A DNA stretch of 64,000 nucleotides from Chitinophagaceae bacterium BSSC1 (GTDB lineage: Bacteria; Bacteroidota; Bacteroidia; Chitinophagales; Chitinophagaceae), in assembly GCA_002256435.1 (NCBI GenBank), contig NKJC01000005.1, positions 62,001 through 126,000 on the forward strand, written 5' to 3'. Positions within the stretch are counted from its first letter, which is position 1. Every line of letters begins with the position of its first letter. Made by a program: the position numbers and the translations under genes. Positions 17,309 to 26,510 of this stretch are shown here, piece by piece. The notes beneath the pieces are model-generated. The model did no database searches and was not told the origin of the DNA. It saw nothing but the letters and a program-made list of their open reading frames with translations.

Positions 17309-17887
17309 CTAGAAATTATTGCTACCACTTGGTTGGTAAGCATATTGGAACTTATACAGCAATTGTGATGGTGCTGGACCAGTAAAAGGCGCATAGTCAA
17401 CCGCTAATAATTGCATTTTGGCATAATGTGCACCATCGGCAGTGCGGAAGAAGAATACTTTACCTGCTTTGGGTATAAATGCATGGCTTTGTGGGTTGTA
17501 ATCATACCAAGAACCGTCTTTGATGGCTAGTTTGGTGCTGGTAGTATCATAGGCATATCCAGAAGTTGGAGCGGTGTTCAAGCTAGCAAAAATACCATCC
17601 TGCATAATTACACCGGCTTTGCCTGGACCACTGGCATTGCTGTTTACCAAGAAAGTGGTTAACCTTAAACCAAAATCCCATTTAGCCGTGGTAGAATCGG
17701 AGTTGACTACCAAGGCACTGTCTTTAAAACCAAAGAAAGCAAATGGTTTGGTAGAACTAAAATTCACGGTAAGGGTTTGGGTGCTGCTATATGCTGGTAC
17801 AGCAACTGGGGGAGCATCATTTTTCTGACATGCAGTAAACACTAATGCAAATGCGGCAATGGTCAAAAGACTTAAACTGTTTTTCAT
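17309..17887 (-). CDS. hmuY: HmuY-family lipoprotein
   Basis: HmuY proteins are surface or secreted lipoproteins that bind haem and deliver it to a TonB-dependent partner. The 192-residue product has a lipoprotein signal with lipobox FTAC (Cys20). It has the family pattern of a central WDFGLRLTTFLVNSN, then KVFFFRTADGAHYAKMQLL and a final YKFQYAYQPSG. It starts 1 bp after the TonB receptor stop, so the two are cotranscribed. Haem as the ligand is inferred from the family; the haem-ligating residues vary across HmuY proteins and cannot be checked here. Confidence 0.85.
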   Translation of the reverse strand: MKNSLSLLTIAAFALVFTACQKNDAPPVAVPAYSSTQTLTVNFSSTKPFAFFGFKDSALVVNSDSTTAKWDFGLRLTTFLVNSNASGPGKAGVIMQDGIFASLNTAPTSGYAYDTTSTKLAIKDGSWYDYNPQSHAFIPKAGKVFFFRTADGAHYAKMQLLAVDYAPFTGPAPSQLLYKFQYAYQPSGSNNF

Positions 17888-17888
17888 G

Positions 17889-20042
17889 TTATGGGAGTTT
17901 ATGTTTTGTGGGTTGATTGATATTCAAATTGAGGTTGATAAAATAAGTTCTACCAGGGATATTGCTAAGCTGTACAGGATTGGTATAGTCTAGTAAATTT
18001 TCTGCACCAATTTGTACCCTTAAAAAATGGCCAATGGATTTACTAGCAGCCAAATTCAGCATCCAATAGCCTTCTGTCATTTCAGAAGCATTGTCAATGA
18101 TATTATTGCCATTCTGATCCATGAATCCAAATTGTCCACGGTATACCGCCCTAAAATAAGCGTCAAATCCTGTGGCTGTTTCGTATAAAACCTTGGCATT
18201 AAAACTATGCTTAGACCTGTTAGCCAATCCAAAATAATCTTGTCTATTCACCAAACTAGATTGTAGGGTTAGTGGGTCACGTTTGTACAACAAACCTTTG
18301 TCTATATTTTCCAAGACCTGTTTGTCTTTGGCTAGTAAGAATTGGTATCCACCAGACAAACGAACATGCTTTGTTAGTTGATAAGACAGATCCATCTCTG
18401 CACCTTGGGTAAATACATTGCCCACATTGTGGTAAGAGTAAATGGGTAGTCCATTGCTTCTCTTAAAAGGCAGAGCATATACATCTATCAAGTTGCTGAT
18501 ATTGTTTCTAAACAAACCCCATTCTGCTACTAGTCTACCACTGGTATATTTAGCTCCAACATGCATTCCAAAACTGGTTTCTGGTTTGAGTCCTGTTGCA
18601 TTGGTATAAGGGCTAATATCGGCGCCAGCCTGCAACAGTCCTTGCTGTTGTAATTTGCCCAATTCCTGACCAAGGGTTGCGGTTCCCAATAGAGAATAGC
18701 CAATTTGTGCATTGTAAAAATTCAGGTACATATGCCTAAAGTCTGGGGCTTTAAAACCCCAACCTGCAGAAGCAGTGAATTTCCAGTGTGCATTGGGTTT
18801 AAAAGCCATGGCTAGTCTTGGACTCAGGTGTAAGTCAAAGTCTGTGCGTTTGTCTACACGTGCTCCCGCAATCAGGGTTAGTTGTTGAGAGAGTAAGTAC
18901 CATTCTTTTTGAGTGAATCCATAGACCGTTGCCAAGTTCTGTTTGCCTGCATACCTAGATGCATCAATCATTTCAATATTGCTACCAAAACCTGCAACGT
19001 ATTGGCTTTTGCCTGGTCTGTTTTTTTCAAATTGAATTTCTGGTTTGAACACAGATTGGTCAAAACTGGTCTCATCAAAACGTAGACCTGTCTTGTCTAA
19101 ATTCACAAAAGACTGATTGGTATAACGGTCATAAAAACCACGAAAATATAATTTGCTATTGCTGCTCAAAAACCACTTGATTTGCGCAAAAGCACTCTTA
19201 TCTGTTTCTGTAGTATAACCACTAGCAATGGCTGGAAGGTTCTGATAATAAATCTGATAATTATTGTCTTGCTTGGCGTCATAATTGCGCAAGGAAACCA
19301 GCAATTGTAATTTGTTGCTTAGCTCTTGGGTAATCTTTAATTGACCATTCCAGTCCCTATAAGGATCCACGGTTTTACCATAGATATTGGGGTCTAAATC
19401 ATAGCCATCTGTAGAAAGTCTATTCACAAAAAATTGAATCCCTGTTTTATGAATGCGATTAGCATAAGATAAGGTACCACCCCATGTATTATTGGTTGCA
19501 TGGTGTAATTGAAATCCAATATTTTCTTTTGCAGGCATGTCTATTAAAATATTAATCACCCCTGCCATTGCTTCAGAACCATATAAACTTGAGGATGGTC
19601 CTTTTACTATTTCTACTTGTTTAATATTTCCAGTAGCTAGTCTACCCAATTTTAGAATCCCGGCATTTCTACCAACCAAGGGTTCACCATCTAAGAGAAT
19701 AGCTGTATAGGCTGGATCAAGTCCCAACATTTGAACGCCTTGTCCAAAAGGATTGGGATACCCATTGAGTGAGGTTCCCAACGCACTATTGACTATCACA
19801 ATCCCAGTTTGTTCTTGCAAAATATCTTGGATCCGTAAAGAGCCTGTTTGGGTAATGGTCTTCTTCCCAATCAAAATGACAGGCACGGCCACATTACCCA
19901 TTTTCCGTTCAGAACGGTTGGCGGTAACCACCACTGTTTCGCTGCTACCGTCTAGGGTATCTTTGAACACCCTTTGTTGGGCTGTCGCCTGTAATTGAAA
20001 CAGGGCTAGGGCGATGGTAAAAAAGTAGTGGGTCTTTTTCAT
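17889..20042 (-). CDS. hmuR: TonB-dependent outer-membrane receptor, HmuR-like
   Basis: This is an outer-membrane barrel that imports a ligand using the proton-motive force via TonB. After the signal peptide (MKKTHYFFTIALALFQLQATA) comes a TonB-box-like region ETVVVTANRS. Then comes a plug domain with SLRIQDILQEQTGIVIV, YTAILLDGEPL and VEIVKGPSSSLYGSEAMAGVINI, and then a barrel to the C-terminus. 717 residues suits a haem/siderophore or vitamin B12-type receptor rather than a SusC protein: it is shorter and lacks the N-terminal CarboxypepD_reg domain. The partner HmuY lipoprotein points to haem. The start at 20042 is chosen for its signal peptide over 20066. Confidence 0.85.
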   Translation of the reverse strand: MKKTHYFFTIALALFQLQATAQQRVFKDTLDGSSETVVVTANRSERKMGNVAVPVILIGKKTITQTGSLRIQDILQEQTGIVIVNSALGTSLNGYPNPFGQGVQMLGLDPAYTAILLDGEPLVGRNAGILKLGRLATGNIKQVEIVKGPSSSLYGSEAMAGVINILIDMPAKENIGFQLHHATNNTWGGTLSYANRIHKTGIQFFVNRLSTDGYDLDPNIYGKTVDPYRDWNGQLKITQELSNKLQLLVSLRNYDAKQDNNYQIYYQNLPAIASGYTTETDKSAFAQIKWFLSSNSKLYFRGFYDRYTNQSFVNLDKTGLRFDETSFDQSVFKPEIQFEKNRPGKSQYVAGFGSNIEMIDASRYAGKQNLATVYGFTQKEWYLLSQQLTLIAGARVDKRTDFDLHLSPRLAMAFKPNAHWKFTASAGWGFKAPDFRHMYLNFYNAQIGYSLLGTATLGQELGKLQQQGLLQAGADISPYTNATGLKPETSFGMHVGAKYTSGRLVAEWGLFRNNISNLIDVYALPFKRSNGLPIYSYHNVGNVFTQGAEMDLSYQLTKHVRLSGGYQFLLAKDKQVLENIDKGLLYKRDPLTLQSSLVNRQDYFGLANRSKHSFNAKVLYETATGFDAYFRAVYRGQFGFMDQNGNNIIDNASEMTEGYWMLNLAASKSIGHFLRVQIGAENLLDYTNPVQLSNIPGRTYFINLNLNINQPTKHKLP

Positions 20043-20094
20043 GTGCTTTGTACTGCAAAATTTCATTTAGCAGCCAGTAGTTTTGCCATAGAAT

Positions 20095-20167
20095 TGTCAT
20101 ACGATGGCCAAAAAAACTTTATGACAAACAAATGACAGGACAAAAAATAGTAAACTGACAAATGTCA
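20095..20167. promoter_or_regulatory. Cluster of five TGACA/TGTCA elements
   Basis: Between the divergent hmuR and D-lactate dehydrogenase genes there are TGTCA at 20095-20099, TGACA at 20122-20126, 20133-20137 and 20156-20160, and TGTCA at 20163-20167. The last two form the palindrome TGACAAATGTCA. The cluster could be an operator array for one or both genes. The regulator is unknown. Confidence 0.4.
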
Positions 20168-20232
20168 TTTTTTTCTGCTGCAAACCTGCTTATCAATGTG
20201 CCAACTTTGAATCAATTTCTGAGTGGATGCAT

Positions 20233-20240
20233 TATATTTG
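20233..20240 (+). promoter_or_regulatory. Probable -7 box for the D-lactate dehydrogenase gene
   Basis: TATATTTG matches TAnnTTTG exactly, with TTTG at 20206-20209 as a possible -33 element (23-bp spacer, longer than usual). It ends only 4 bp before the ATG at 20245, which would give an almost leaderless transcript. Confidence 0.45.
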
Positions 20241-20244
20241 ATTC

Positions 20245-21240
20245 ATGAAAATTGCCTTCTTCTCTACCCAACCATACGATATTGTTTTTTTCAACAAACA
20301 CAAAGACGCATACGGATACGAGCTGGTCTATTTTGAAAGTGCCCTAACAAAAGAAACCGCCAATCTAGTAGATGGTGCTGAAGCTGTTTGTGTATTTGTG
20401 AATGACAAACTTGGTGCTGATGTGATGGATGCATTGGCTGCTAGGGGTGTAAAAATTATTGCACTCCGTTGCGCGGGCTTTAACAATGTAGACTTGGAAG
20501 CTGCCAAACGTAATGGCATTCAAGTTTGCCGTGTTCCAGCTTATTCTCCAGAAGCCGTGGCAGAACACGCGGTAGCCATGTTACTAACTTTGAATAGAAA
20601 AACACATAAAGCCTATAACCGAGTACGTGAGCAAAATTTCTCACTCAATGGTTTATTGGGTTTTGACGTGCACAACAAAACGGTTGGCGTTGTTGGTACC
20701 GGAAATATTGGTAAGGCATTTTGCAGAATCATGTTGGGTTTTGGTTGCAAGGTCAGCGCCTTTGATGTGATTGCCAACAAAGACCTAGAAGCCATGGGTG
20801 TTGAATTCAAACCCTTGAGTGATGTTTTGGCCTGCGATATTATTTCTTTGCACTGTCCGCTCAATGACCAGACCAAACATATCATCAATGATGAGACCAT
20901 TGCCATGATGAAAAAGGGCGTTACCCTCATCAATACCAGTAGAGGCGGTCTCATAGATACCAAGGCTGTGATTAAGGCTTTGAAAGCTGGTCATATTGCT
21001 TATTTGGGGATTGACGTATATGAACAGGAAGAAAAACTGTTTTTTAGGGACCTCTCTTCCGATATTATTCAGGATGACTTAATCCAGCGTTTGATGAGTT
21101 TTCCCAATGTGCTCATCACCGCCCACCAGGCATTTTTCACAGAAGATGCCCTGAGTCAAATCTCCCAAACAACGTTAAAGAATATCAAAGATTTCCACGA
21201 AAATGGAAAATTGGAAAATCAAGCTGCATTTTTAGCTTAA
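20245..21240 (+). CDS. ldhA: D-lactate dehydrogenase (D-2-hydroxyacid dehydrogenase)
   Basis: This is an NAD-dependent reduction of pyruvate to D-lactate in the cytoplasm. The 331-residue product has the D-2-hydroxyacid dehydrogenase fold: RCAGFNNVDLEAAKRNG, the Rossmann motif VGVVGTGNIGKAF, NTSRGGLIDTKAV with the substrate Arg region, and catalytic His in ITAHQAFFT. The segments YEQEEKLFFRD and MSFPNVLITAHQAF are typical of the fermentative LdhA subgroup. It stands alone; the divergent neighbour is hmuR. Confidence 0.9.
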   Translation: MKIAFFSTQPYDIVFFNKHKDAYGYELVYFESALTKETANLVDGAEAVCVFVNDKLGADVMDALAARGVKIIALRCAGFNNVDLEAAKRNGIQVCRVPAYSPEAVAEHAVAMLLTLNRKTHKAYNRVREQNFSLNGLLGFDVHNKTVGVVGTGNIGKAFCRIMLGFGCKVSAFDVIANKDLEAMGVEFKPLSDVLACDIISLHCPLNDQTKHIINDETIAMMKKGVTLINTSRGGLIDTKAVIKALKAGHIAYLGIDVYEQEEKLFFRDLSSDIIQDDLIQRLMSFPNVLITAHQAFFTEDALSQISQTTLKNIKDFHENGKLENQAAFLA

Positions 21241-21289
21241 TTTCCCTCTAGTAAATGTGCACCCAATCACCAAATCTACCAGCATCTGC

Positions 21290-22324
21290 ATGAAACAATT
21301 GGCAAAAATAGTCACTGCTTGCGCGATATTCCTGCTGGTATTAGCAGGATGTCAGAAAGAAATGAGTGTTGAAAACAATATGGGTGGTGCAAAAGCAGAG
21401 GGAACTTTGCTGGATTCTATGGGCAATTGTCAGTCTGCCATTGTTCGTGGTTCCTATGTCATGGACAGTACCATGACGGATAGCAATTACGCTATCATCA
21501 ATGTCAACTTTACAGGTACAGGTAAGTATGTGATTAGCACAGATACGGTTAATGGGGTATGGTTTATAGATTCTGGTTATGTACAAGTAGCTGGTGCAAC
21601 ATCCATTAAACTAAAAGCCTATGGAACACCTATCTTACCCATTGCCAGCAATTACTTGGTTCAATTCAATGGTCAGTTTTGTAGCATTTCTACCAGCACC
21701 ATTGCAGAACTAGATTATTTACCTACCAACGCAGGTTCTACTTGGACCTACCAATACCTGCCCAGTTTAATAGGCAATGCTGGACCCTTGGATAGTTTTA
21801 AAATCACTACCCTAGCCCAATACATTCCTTATAATAGCAAGAACTATTACCAATACGCTACCAGCTTGGCCGATACCTTTTATTTTGCCAAAGACGCTGC
21901 TGGCACTTACTATGAATTTGGAACCGTAGACTTTGACTATACCAGCATCTTTGATGATATTGGTGGATTTATTGAATACCCTTATCTCAAAGACAAATCA
22001 CCTGTTGGCACTACTTGGGAAAGTGGTGAAATGGACGTGTTATTTGGAAGTTTTATTGGCGCCACCGTTAAGCCTGGTGTGGCTAAAACTGTTTTTACCA
22101 TTGCTGGGGTAAACCAAACCATGAACATTGCCGGCAAGACCTTGTCCAATGTAATCACGGTAAAAAGAGAGATCTACTTTAAAGAAACTGGAGGCATTGG
22201 CTTTACAAAGGTCTTGGTTGGTACAGCTTCCTATGCCAAGGGCATTGGAATGGTTGACCAGAACATTGTACTCTCCGCCACCGATTCCCAAAGTGTTACC
22301 GCTACAAATTGGAAAATCAATTAA
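21290..22324 (+). CDS. Hypothetical lipoprotein
   Basis: The 344-residue product has a lipoprotein signal (MKQLAKIVTACAIFLLVLAGCQKE, lipobox LAGC) and so is predicted to be anchored in a membrane. The mature part is rich in Thr, Gly and aromatic residues, with a conserved-looking core WTYQYLPSLIG followed by a second half ending ATNWKIN. No family is recognised. The start at 21290 is chosen because the signal peptide begins there. Its stop overlaps the lspA stop by 4 bp (convergent). It follows ldhA by 49 bp and could be cotranscribed. Confidence 0.6.
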   Translation: MKQLAKIVTACAIFLLVLAGCQKEMSVENNMGGAKAEGTLLDSMGNCQSAIVRGSYVMDSTMTDSNYAIINVNFTGTGKYVISTDTVNGVWFIDSGYVQVAGATSIKLKAYGTPILPIASNYLVQFNGQFCSISTSTIAELDYLPTNAGSTWTYQYLPSLIGNAGPLDSFKITTLAQYIPYNSKNYYQYATSLADTFYFAKDAAGTYYEFGTVDFDYTSIFDDIGGFIEYPYLKDKSPVGTTWESGEMDVLFGSFIGATVKPGVAKTVFTIAGVNQTMNIAGKTLSNVITVKREIYFKETGGIGFTKVLVGTASYAKGIGMVDQNIVLSATDSQSVTATNWKIN

Positions 22325-23037
22325 TTAATCTGGGTATTGTCATCCACTAGGGTACGTGTTTCCACCGTCTCGTTTTGGGTAGTTTCTGGCTTGTTGAAAA
22401 ACCTGTTCTGAAACACCAAGATAATTATCACGCCAGTAGAAATGGCGGCGTCTGCAATATTGAATACTGGACGGAAAAACTCCAAATCATCTCCTCCCCA
22501 AAAAGGTACCCATGCTGGAAAATGTGCATTGCGTACAATGGGAAAATAGAGCATGTCTACTACTTTACCGTGCAGAAAACTAGCATAACCACCACCTGGA
22601 GGCAGGAACCTAGCTACGTTTTGGCTAAAGGGATTGCTTTGTTCAAAAATCAATCCGTAAAACATACTATCTATTAAATTACCCAATGCACCAGCATAGA
22701 TCATGGCAGCGCAGATAATAAATCCTTTGTGGTATTGTTTTTTGATAAAATCGCGCAGCAAAAAAGTACCCCAAATCACGGCCACCAAACGGAAAAGGGT
22801 GAGGGCAATTTTGCCAAATCCACCGCCAAACTTCCAGCCCCAAGCCATGCCCTCATTTTCTACAAAATGCAGGCGAAACCACTGACCCACCATCAAATGT
22901 TCTTCTCCTTGAAAATAGTGGAGCTTGATATAGAACTTGAGTGCCTGATCGGCAAAAATGATTCCGAGGATAATCAGTATGATCTGTCTTGCTTTCAATT
23001 CGGTGATTTTTGGTGGGCAAAGATAAGGTTTGGGCAT
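22321..23037 (-). CDS. lspA: Lipoprotein signal peptidase
   Basis: LspA is an inner-membrane aspartic protease that removes signal peptides from lipid-modified prolipoproteins. The 238-residue product has four TM segments, with the two catalytic motifs visible: GALGNLIDS and FNIADAAIS (one Asp each), plus VENEGMAWG. It is longer than the E. coli enzyme, with an extra loop around FLPPGGGYASFLHG, common in Bacteroidota. The start codon shares a base with the upstream murF-alr stop (TAATG), so translation is likely coupled. Confidence 0.93.
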   Translation of the reverse strand: MPKPYLCPPKITELKARQIILIILGIIFADQALKFYIKLHYFQGEEHLMVGQWFRLHFVENEGMAWGWKFGGGFGKIALTLFRLVAVIWGTFLLRDFIKKQYHKGFIICAAMIYAGALGNLIDSMFYGLIFEQSNPFSQNVARFLPPGGGYASFLHGKVVDMLYFPIVRNAHFPAWVPFWGGDDLEFFRPVFNIADAAISTGVIIILVFQNRFFNKPETTQNETVETRTLVDDNTQIN

Positions 23038-25520
23038 TACTCTTCAAGATATACCCGCTTCACGCGTTGCGAGATGCCTGTTAAAATTTCGTAAGGTATG
23101 CTGCCGGCCCATTTGGCCAATGTTTGCACCGGCAAATGATTGCCAAAGATTTCTACCTGGTCTCCTTCTTGAACCCCGGCTATGCCTGTTACATTGACCA
23201 TGGTCATGTCCATACACACATTCCCTACCACAGATGCCAGTTGCCCCCGCACCCAAACACTTGCTGCTCCATTACCCATTGCTCTACCAAAACCATCGGC
23301 GTAGCCAATTCTAATGGTAGCAATACGGCTGTCTGCTTCCATAAAAGCATTTCTTCCATAACCAACAGAATGCCCCTTGACAACGGTTCTAATTTGCGCA
23401 ATGGTAGACTTAAGGGTAGAAACGGGTTGCAAAGCCAAAGCCTGCTCATTCACGGGGTCTACCCCGTATAATCCAATACCCAAACGCACCATCTGGTACT
23501 GTAATTGGGGATAGCGGAAAATGGCTGCGGTATTAGAAAGGTGTTTGATAAAGGGATACGCCAAAATAGAATTGACTTGCTCGGATGCTTGGTCAAAAAG
23601 ATGCGCCTGTTCCAAAGTGAAGCTATCCAAACCTGCTTGCTCACTGCCAGCCAAATGACTAAAGACAGTCTTGACCTGCATGGTATTATTTTGCTGCAAT
23701 GCTTTTGCAATGCTAGCTGCTTCCGAGACTTCAAAACCCAGTCTGTTCATACCCGTATTAAACTTCAGGTGCACCGGAAACTGGGTCAGACCCTGTTTGA
23801 GCAAGTATTCATGAAAAGCCTGATAAATGCCAAAGGAAAAAATTTCTGGTTCCAAGTGTGCATTCACCAGCGCATCAAAACTGGTCTCGTCTGGACTCAT
23901 GACCATGATGGGTAAGCGAATCCCTGCCTGACGCAAAGCCACGCCCTCATCTGCATAAGCCACGGCCAAATAATTCACTTGGTGAAATTCTAATAGCCTT
24001 GCTACTTCAACAGATCCGCTGCCATAACTAAAAGCCTTGACCATGGCCATGACCTTGGTACCCGGTTGCAGTCTGGCCTGATAAGCTTTGAGGTTGTGCA
24101 CCATGGCATTGAGGTTGATCTCCATCAAAGTTTGGTGCTGTTGTTGTTCAAGCCATTTGCTAATTTGTTCAAAAGCAAAAGCTCTTGCGCCTTTTAGCAA
24201 AATATATTCATGCTGAAACTGGTGTGCATTGCATCGTTCTAAAAAATCTGCCGTGCTGCTATAAAAACTGGTTTGGGCAATGCGGTTTTGAAAACTGGAT
24301 GCAGCGGCACTAATGGCTGGGCCTATTCCTATTAATTGTTGAATCTTCCGTTCTGCTAATTCTACTGCTACTTGTTCATATACTGCGGCAGTGTCAGATC
24401 CAGTTTGTGGAATATCAGATAAGATTAAAGTGGTTTTGTTGTCTCCGGCTTGTTGCTTTAAATAAGCTAGGGCCATGGACAAACTAGACAGGTCATTGCT
24501 ATAACTATCATTGATTAAATAACAATGGTTAATGGCATTCTTGAGTTGCATGCGCATTTCTACTGGCTCTAAAGCCAACATGCGTGTTGCAATTTCTTGG
24601 TCCTGGTATTTCATTTCTAATAAGACCAACCAACAAGTAATAGCATTGTCTATAGAAATGGGATCTGTAAAAGGAATCTGAATTTGAATGGTTCTTTGAT
24701 CATACAAAGCAGTAATGCTAGTAAGACCAGACTGTGATTTAATTTCTAATACTTGTAAAGCGGCGCTTTGTTTACTACTCCAACAAATAGCTTTTGGAAA
24801 TGCTTGATACAAATAGGTTTGTTCTTCTTGAGTTAAAGCATCAAGTGCCACCATGAGGGTAGAGACGCTTTGAAACAATTGCAATTTCTCTTTCAGTTTT
24901 TCCAACCTATTGGAAAACCCTTCTGCGTGCGCTTCTCCCAAATTGGTTAACACACCCATATTGGGTTGAATGATCTTAGCCAAAGATGCCATCTCTCCTT
25001 TCTGACTAATCCCCGCTTCAAAAATGCCCAAGTTGTCTTGTGTACTAATTTGCCAAACACTTAATGGCACGCCTATTTGTGAGTTATAACTTCTAGGACT
25101 TCTTACAATATGCTGGTCTTTTTGCAAGAGTAGGTTTAACCATTCTTTGACCATGGTTTTTCCATTGCTTCCCGTAATACCAATAACAGGTAGATTTGGA
25201 AATGCTGCGCGATGATGGCTAGCAAGCATTTGCAATGCTTCCAATACATTGTCTACTTCTAAGAAATTGGCTTCTGTGTACTCAGTTGCTTGCTGGGTAT
25301 GGCTCACCACAAAATTGCGAACGCCGGCTGCGTATAATTCCGCAATAAATAGATGGCCATCTTTACGTGTTGATGACAAAGCAAAGAACAAACTGCTTTC
25401 TGGAAAAACCAGTTTTCTACTATCGGTTAAAAGATGGGTTATGCTGGCTGCTTTGTATGTCTGCCCATTGCCTGAGCGGGCATGAATGGTTTGGGCAATA
25501 TCTTGAATCAGGTAGGCCAT
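23037..25520 (-). CDS. Bifunctional MurF ligase / alanine racemase
   Basis: This is a fusion for two linked peptidoglycan steps: Alr interconverts L- and D-alanine, and MurF adds D-Ala-D-Ala to UDP-MurNAc-tripeptide. Residues 1 to about 450 are MurF with the ATP-binding GITGSNGKT at 114-122 and LTNLGEAHAEGF. Residues about 460-827 are alanine racemase, with the PLP lysine Lys495 in MVKAFSYGSG and VGYGRNAF and VCMDMTMVNVTG downstream. 827 residues is normal for this fusion, typical of Bacteroidota. The start overlaps the terC stop by one base and the stop overlaps the lspA start, giving a terC-murF/alr-lspA unit. Confidence 0.95.
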   Translation of the reverse strand: MAYLIQDIAQTIHARSGNGQTYKAASITHLLTDSRKLVFPESSLFFALSSTRKDGHLFIAELYAAGVRNFVVSHTQQATEYTEANFLEVDNVLEALQMLASHHRAAFPNLPVIGITGSNGKTMVKEWLNLLLQKDQHIVRSPRSYNSQIGVPLSVWQISTQDNLGIFEAGISQKGEMASLAKIIQPNMGVLTNLGEAHAEGFSNRLEKLKEKLQLFQSVSTLMVALDALTQEEQTYLYQAFPKAICWSSKQSAALQVLEIKSQSGLTSITALYDQRTIQIQIPFTDPISIDNAITCWLVLLEMKYQDQEIATRMLALEPVEMRMQLKNAINHCYLINDSYSNDLSSLSMALAYLKQQAGDNKTTLILSDIPQTGSDTAAVYEQVAVELAERKIQQLIGIGPAISAAASSFQNRIAQTSFYSSTADFLERCNAHQFQHEYILLKGARAFAFEQISKWLEQQQHQTLMEINLNAMVHNLKAYQARLQPGTKVMAMVKAFSYGSGSVEVARLLEFHQVNYLAVAYADEGVALRQAGIRLPIMVMSPDETSFDALVNAHLEPEIFSFGIYQAFHEYLLKQGLTQFPVHLKFNTGMNRLGFEVSEAASIAKALQQNNTMQVKTVFSHLAGSEQAGLDSFTLEQAHLFDQASEQVNSILAYPFIKHLSNTAAIFRYPQLQYQMVRLGIGLYGVDPVNEQALALQPVSTLKSTIAQIRTVVKGHSVGYGRNAFMEADSRIATIRIGYADGFGRAMGNGAASVWVRGQLASVVGNVCMDMTMVNVTGIAGVQEGDQVEIFGNHLPVQTLAKWAGSIPYEILTGISQRVKRVYLEE

Positions 25521-26470
25521 TAAATGTTTTTAGGCATCCCTTTTTTCTGGTGATAAATAGAATAAAAAATAGAACCAGAAATACAAACCAAAATCACAGA
25601 CAAGGATAAAATGGTTTGGGCGGTTTTGTCTAACCAAAGATTGAGCCAGTGCTCACCCAACATTTTGATTCCTATAAATACCAAGACAATGGCAATACCC
25701 TGCTGCAGATAATCAAACTTGTTTACCGCTCCTCTTAATAGGAAAAACAAAGAGCGCAGTCCAAGCACCGCAAAAATATTAGAAGAATAAATCACCAACT
25801 TGTCTTTTGAAATTCCCAAGACTGCAGGAATACTATCTAGTGCAAAAACCAAGTCAATGGAAGCTAGTAAAATGACTACCACAAATAAACTGGTATAAAC
25901 GGGTTTGCCGTTTTCCTTGATTACAAATTTTCCGTCTCCATCACTGCTGGTAAGTGGTAAATATTTTTTTAAGAAATGGTAAATCTTGGAATCGTGTGGG
26001 TCAAAAGCTTCGTCTTCATTGGTGCTAAACATTTTATAACCAGTATAAAGCAGGAACAATCCAAAGCCATACAATAACCAATGAAACTGTTCTACCAATG
26101 CCACACCAATAGTGATAAAAATAACCCTAAAAACTATGGCCATCATAATTCCAATGAGCAGGACCCTAGAATAGTTTTTCTCTTTTACTTTAAAGGAATT
26201 AAAAATGAGGATAAAGACAAAAATATTGTCAATACTCAAACTCCATTCCATGAGATAGGCACTGATATATTCTAGGGCAGGTTTGCTACCTTCTTCATAC
26301 CAGAGAAATCCAAAAAAGGCAAATGCCAACAATACCCAAAAAAAAGTCTGGTACAAAGCGTCTTTGATACTGATGCTTTTGTTCTTCTTACTTAACAAAC
26401 CCAGATCCATGATCAGTGCCAATACCAATACCAATCCAAATACACTATATACAATTTGATGCTTGTCCAT
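25520..26470 (-). CDS. TerC family integral membrane protein
   Basis: The 316-residue protein has about nine hydrophobic segments and the TerC family signatures EWSLSIDNIFVFILIF and LLASIDLVFALDSIPAVLG, with the acidic residues thought to bind metal ions. TerC/Alx proteins are linked to manganese export and metallation of exported enzymes, as well as to tellurite resistance; no other ter gene is nearby. It is the first gene of a terC-murF/alr-lspA unit joined by one-base stop/start overlaps, so the three are almost certainly transcribed together. Confidence 0.88.
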   Translation of the reverse strand: MDKHQIVYSVFGLVLVLALIMDLGLLSKKNKSISIKDALYQTFFWVLLAFAFFGFLWYEEGSKPALEYISAYLMEWSLSIDNIFVFILIFNSFKVKEKNYSRVLLIGIMMAIVFRVIFITIGVALVEQFHWLLYGFGLFLLYTGYKMFSTNEDEAFDPHDSKIYHFLKKYLPLTSSDGDGKFVIKENGKPVYTSLFVVVILLASIDLVFALDSIPAVLGISKDKLVIYSSNIFAVLGLRSLFFLLRGAVNKFDYLQQGIAIVLVFIGIKMLGEHWLNLWLDKTAQTILSLSVILVCISGSIFYSIYHQKKGMPKNI

Positions 26471-26510
26471 GAACCGCTTTTGGGATAAAGATAAAGATAG
26501 GATGCAGAAA

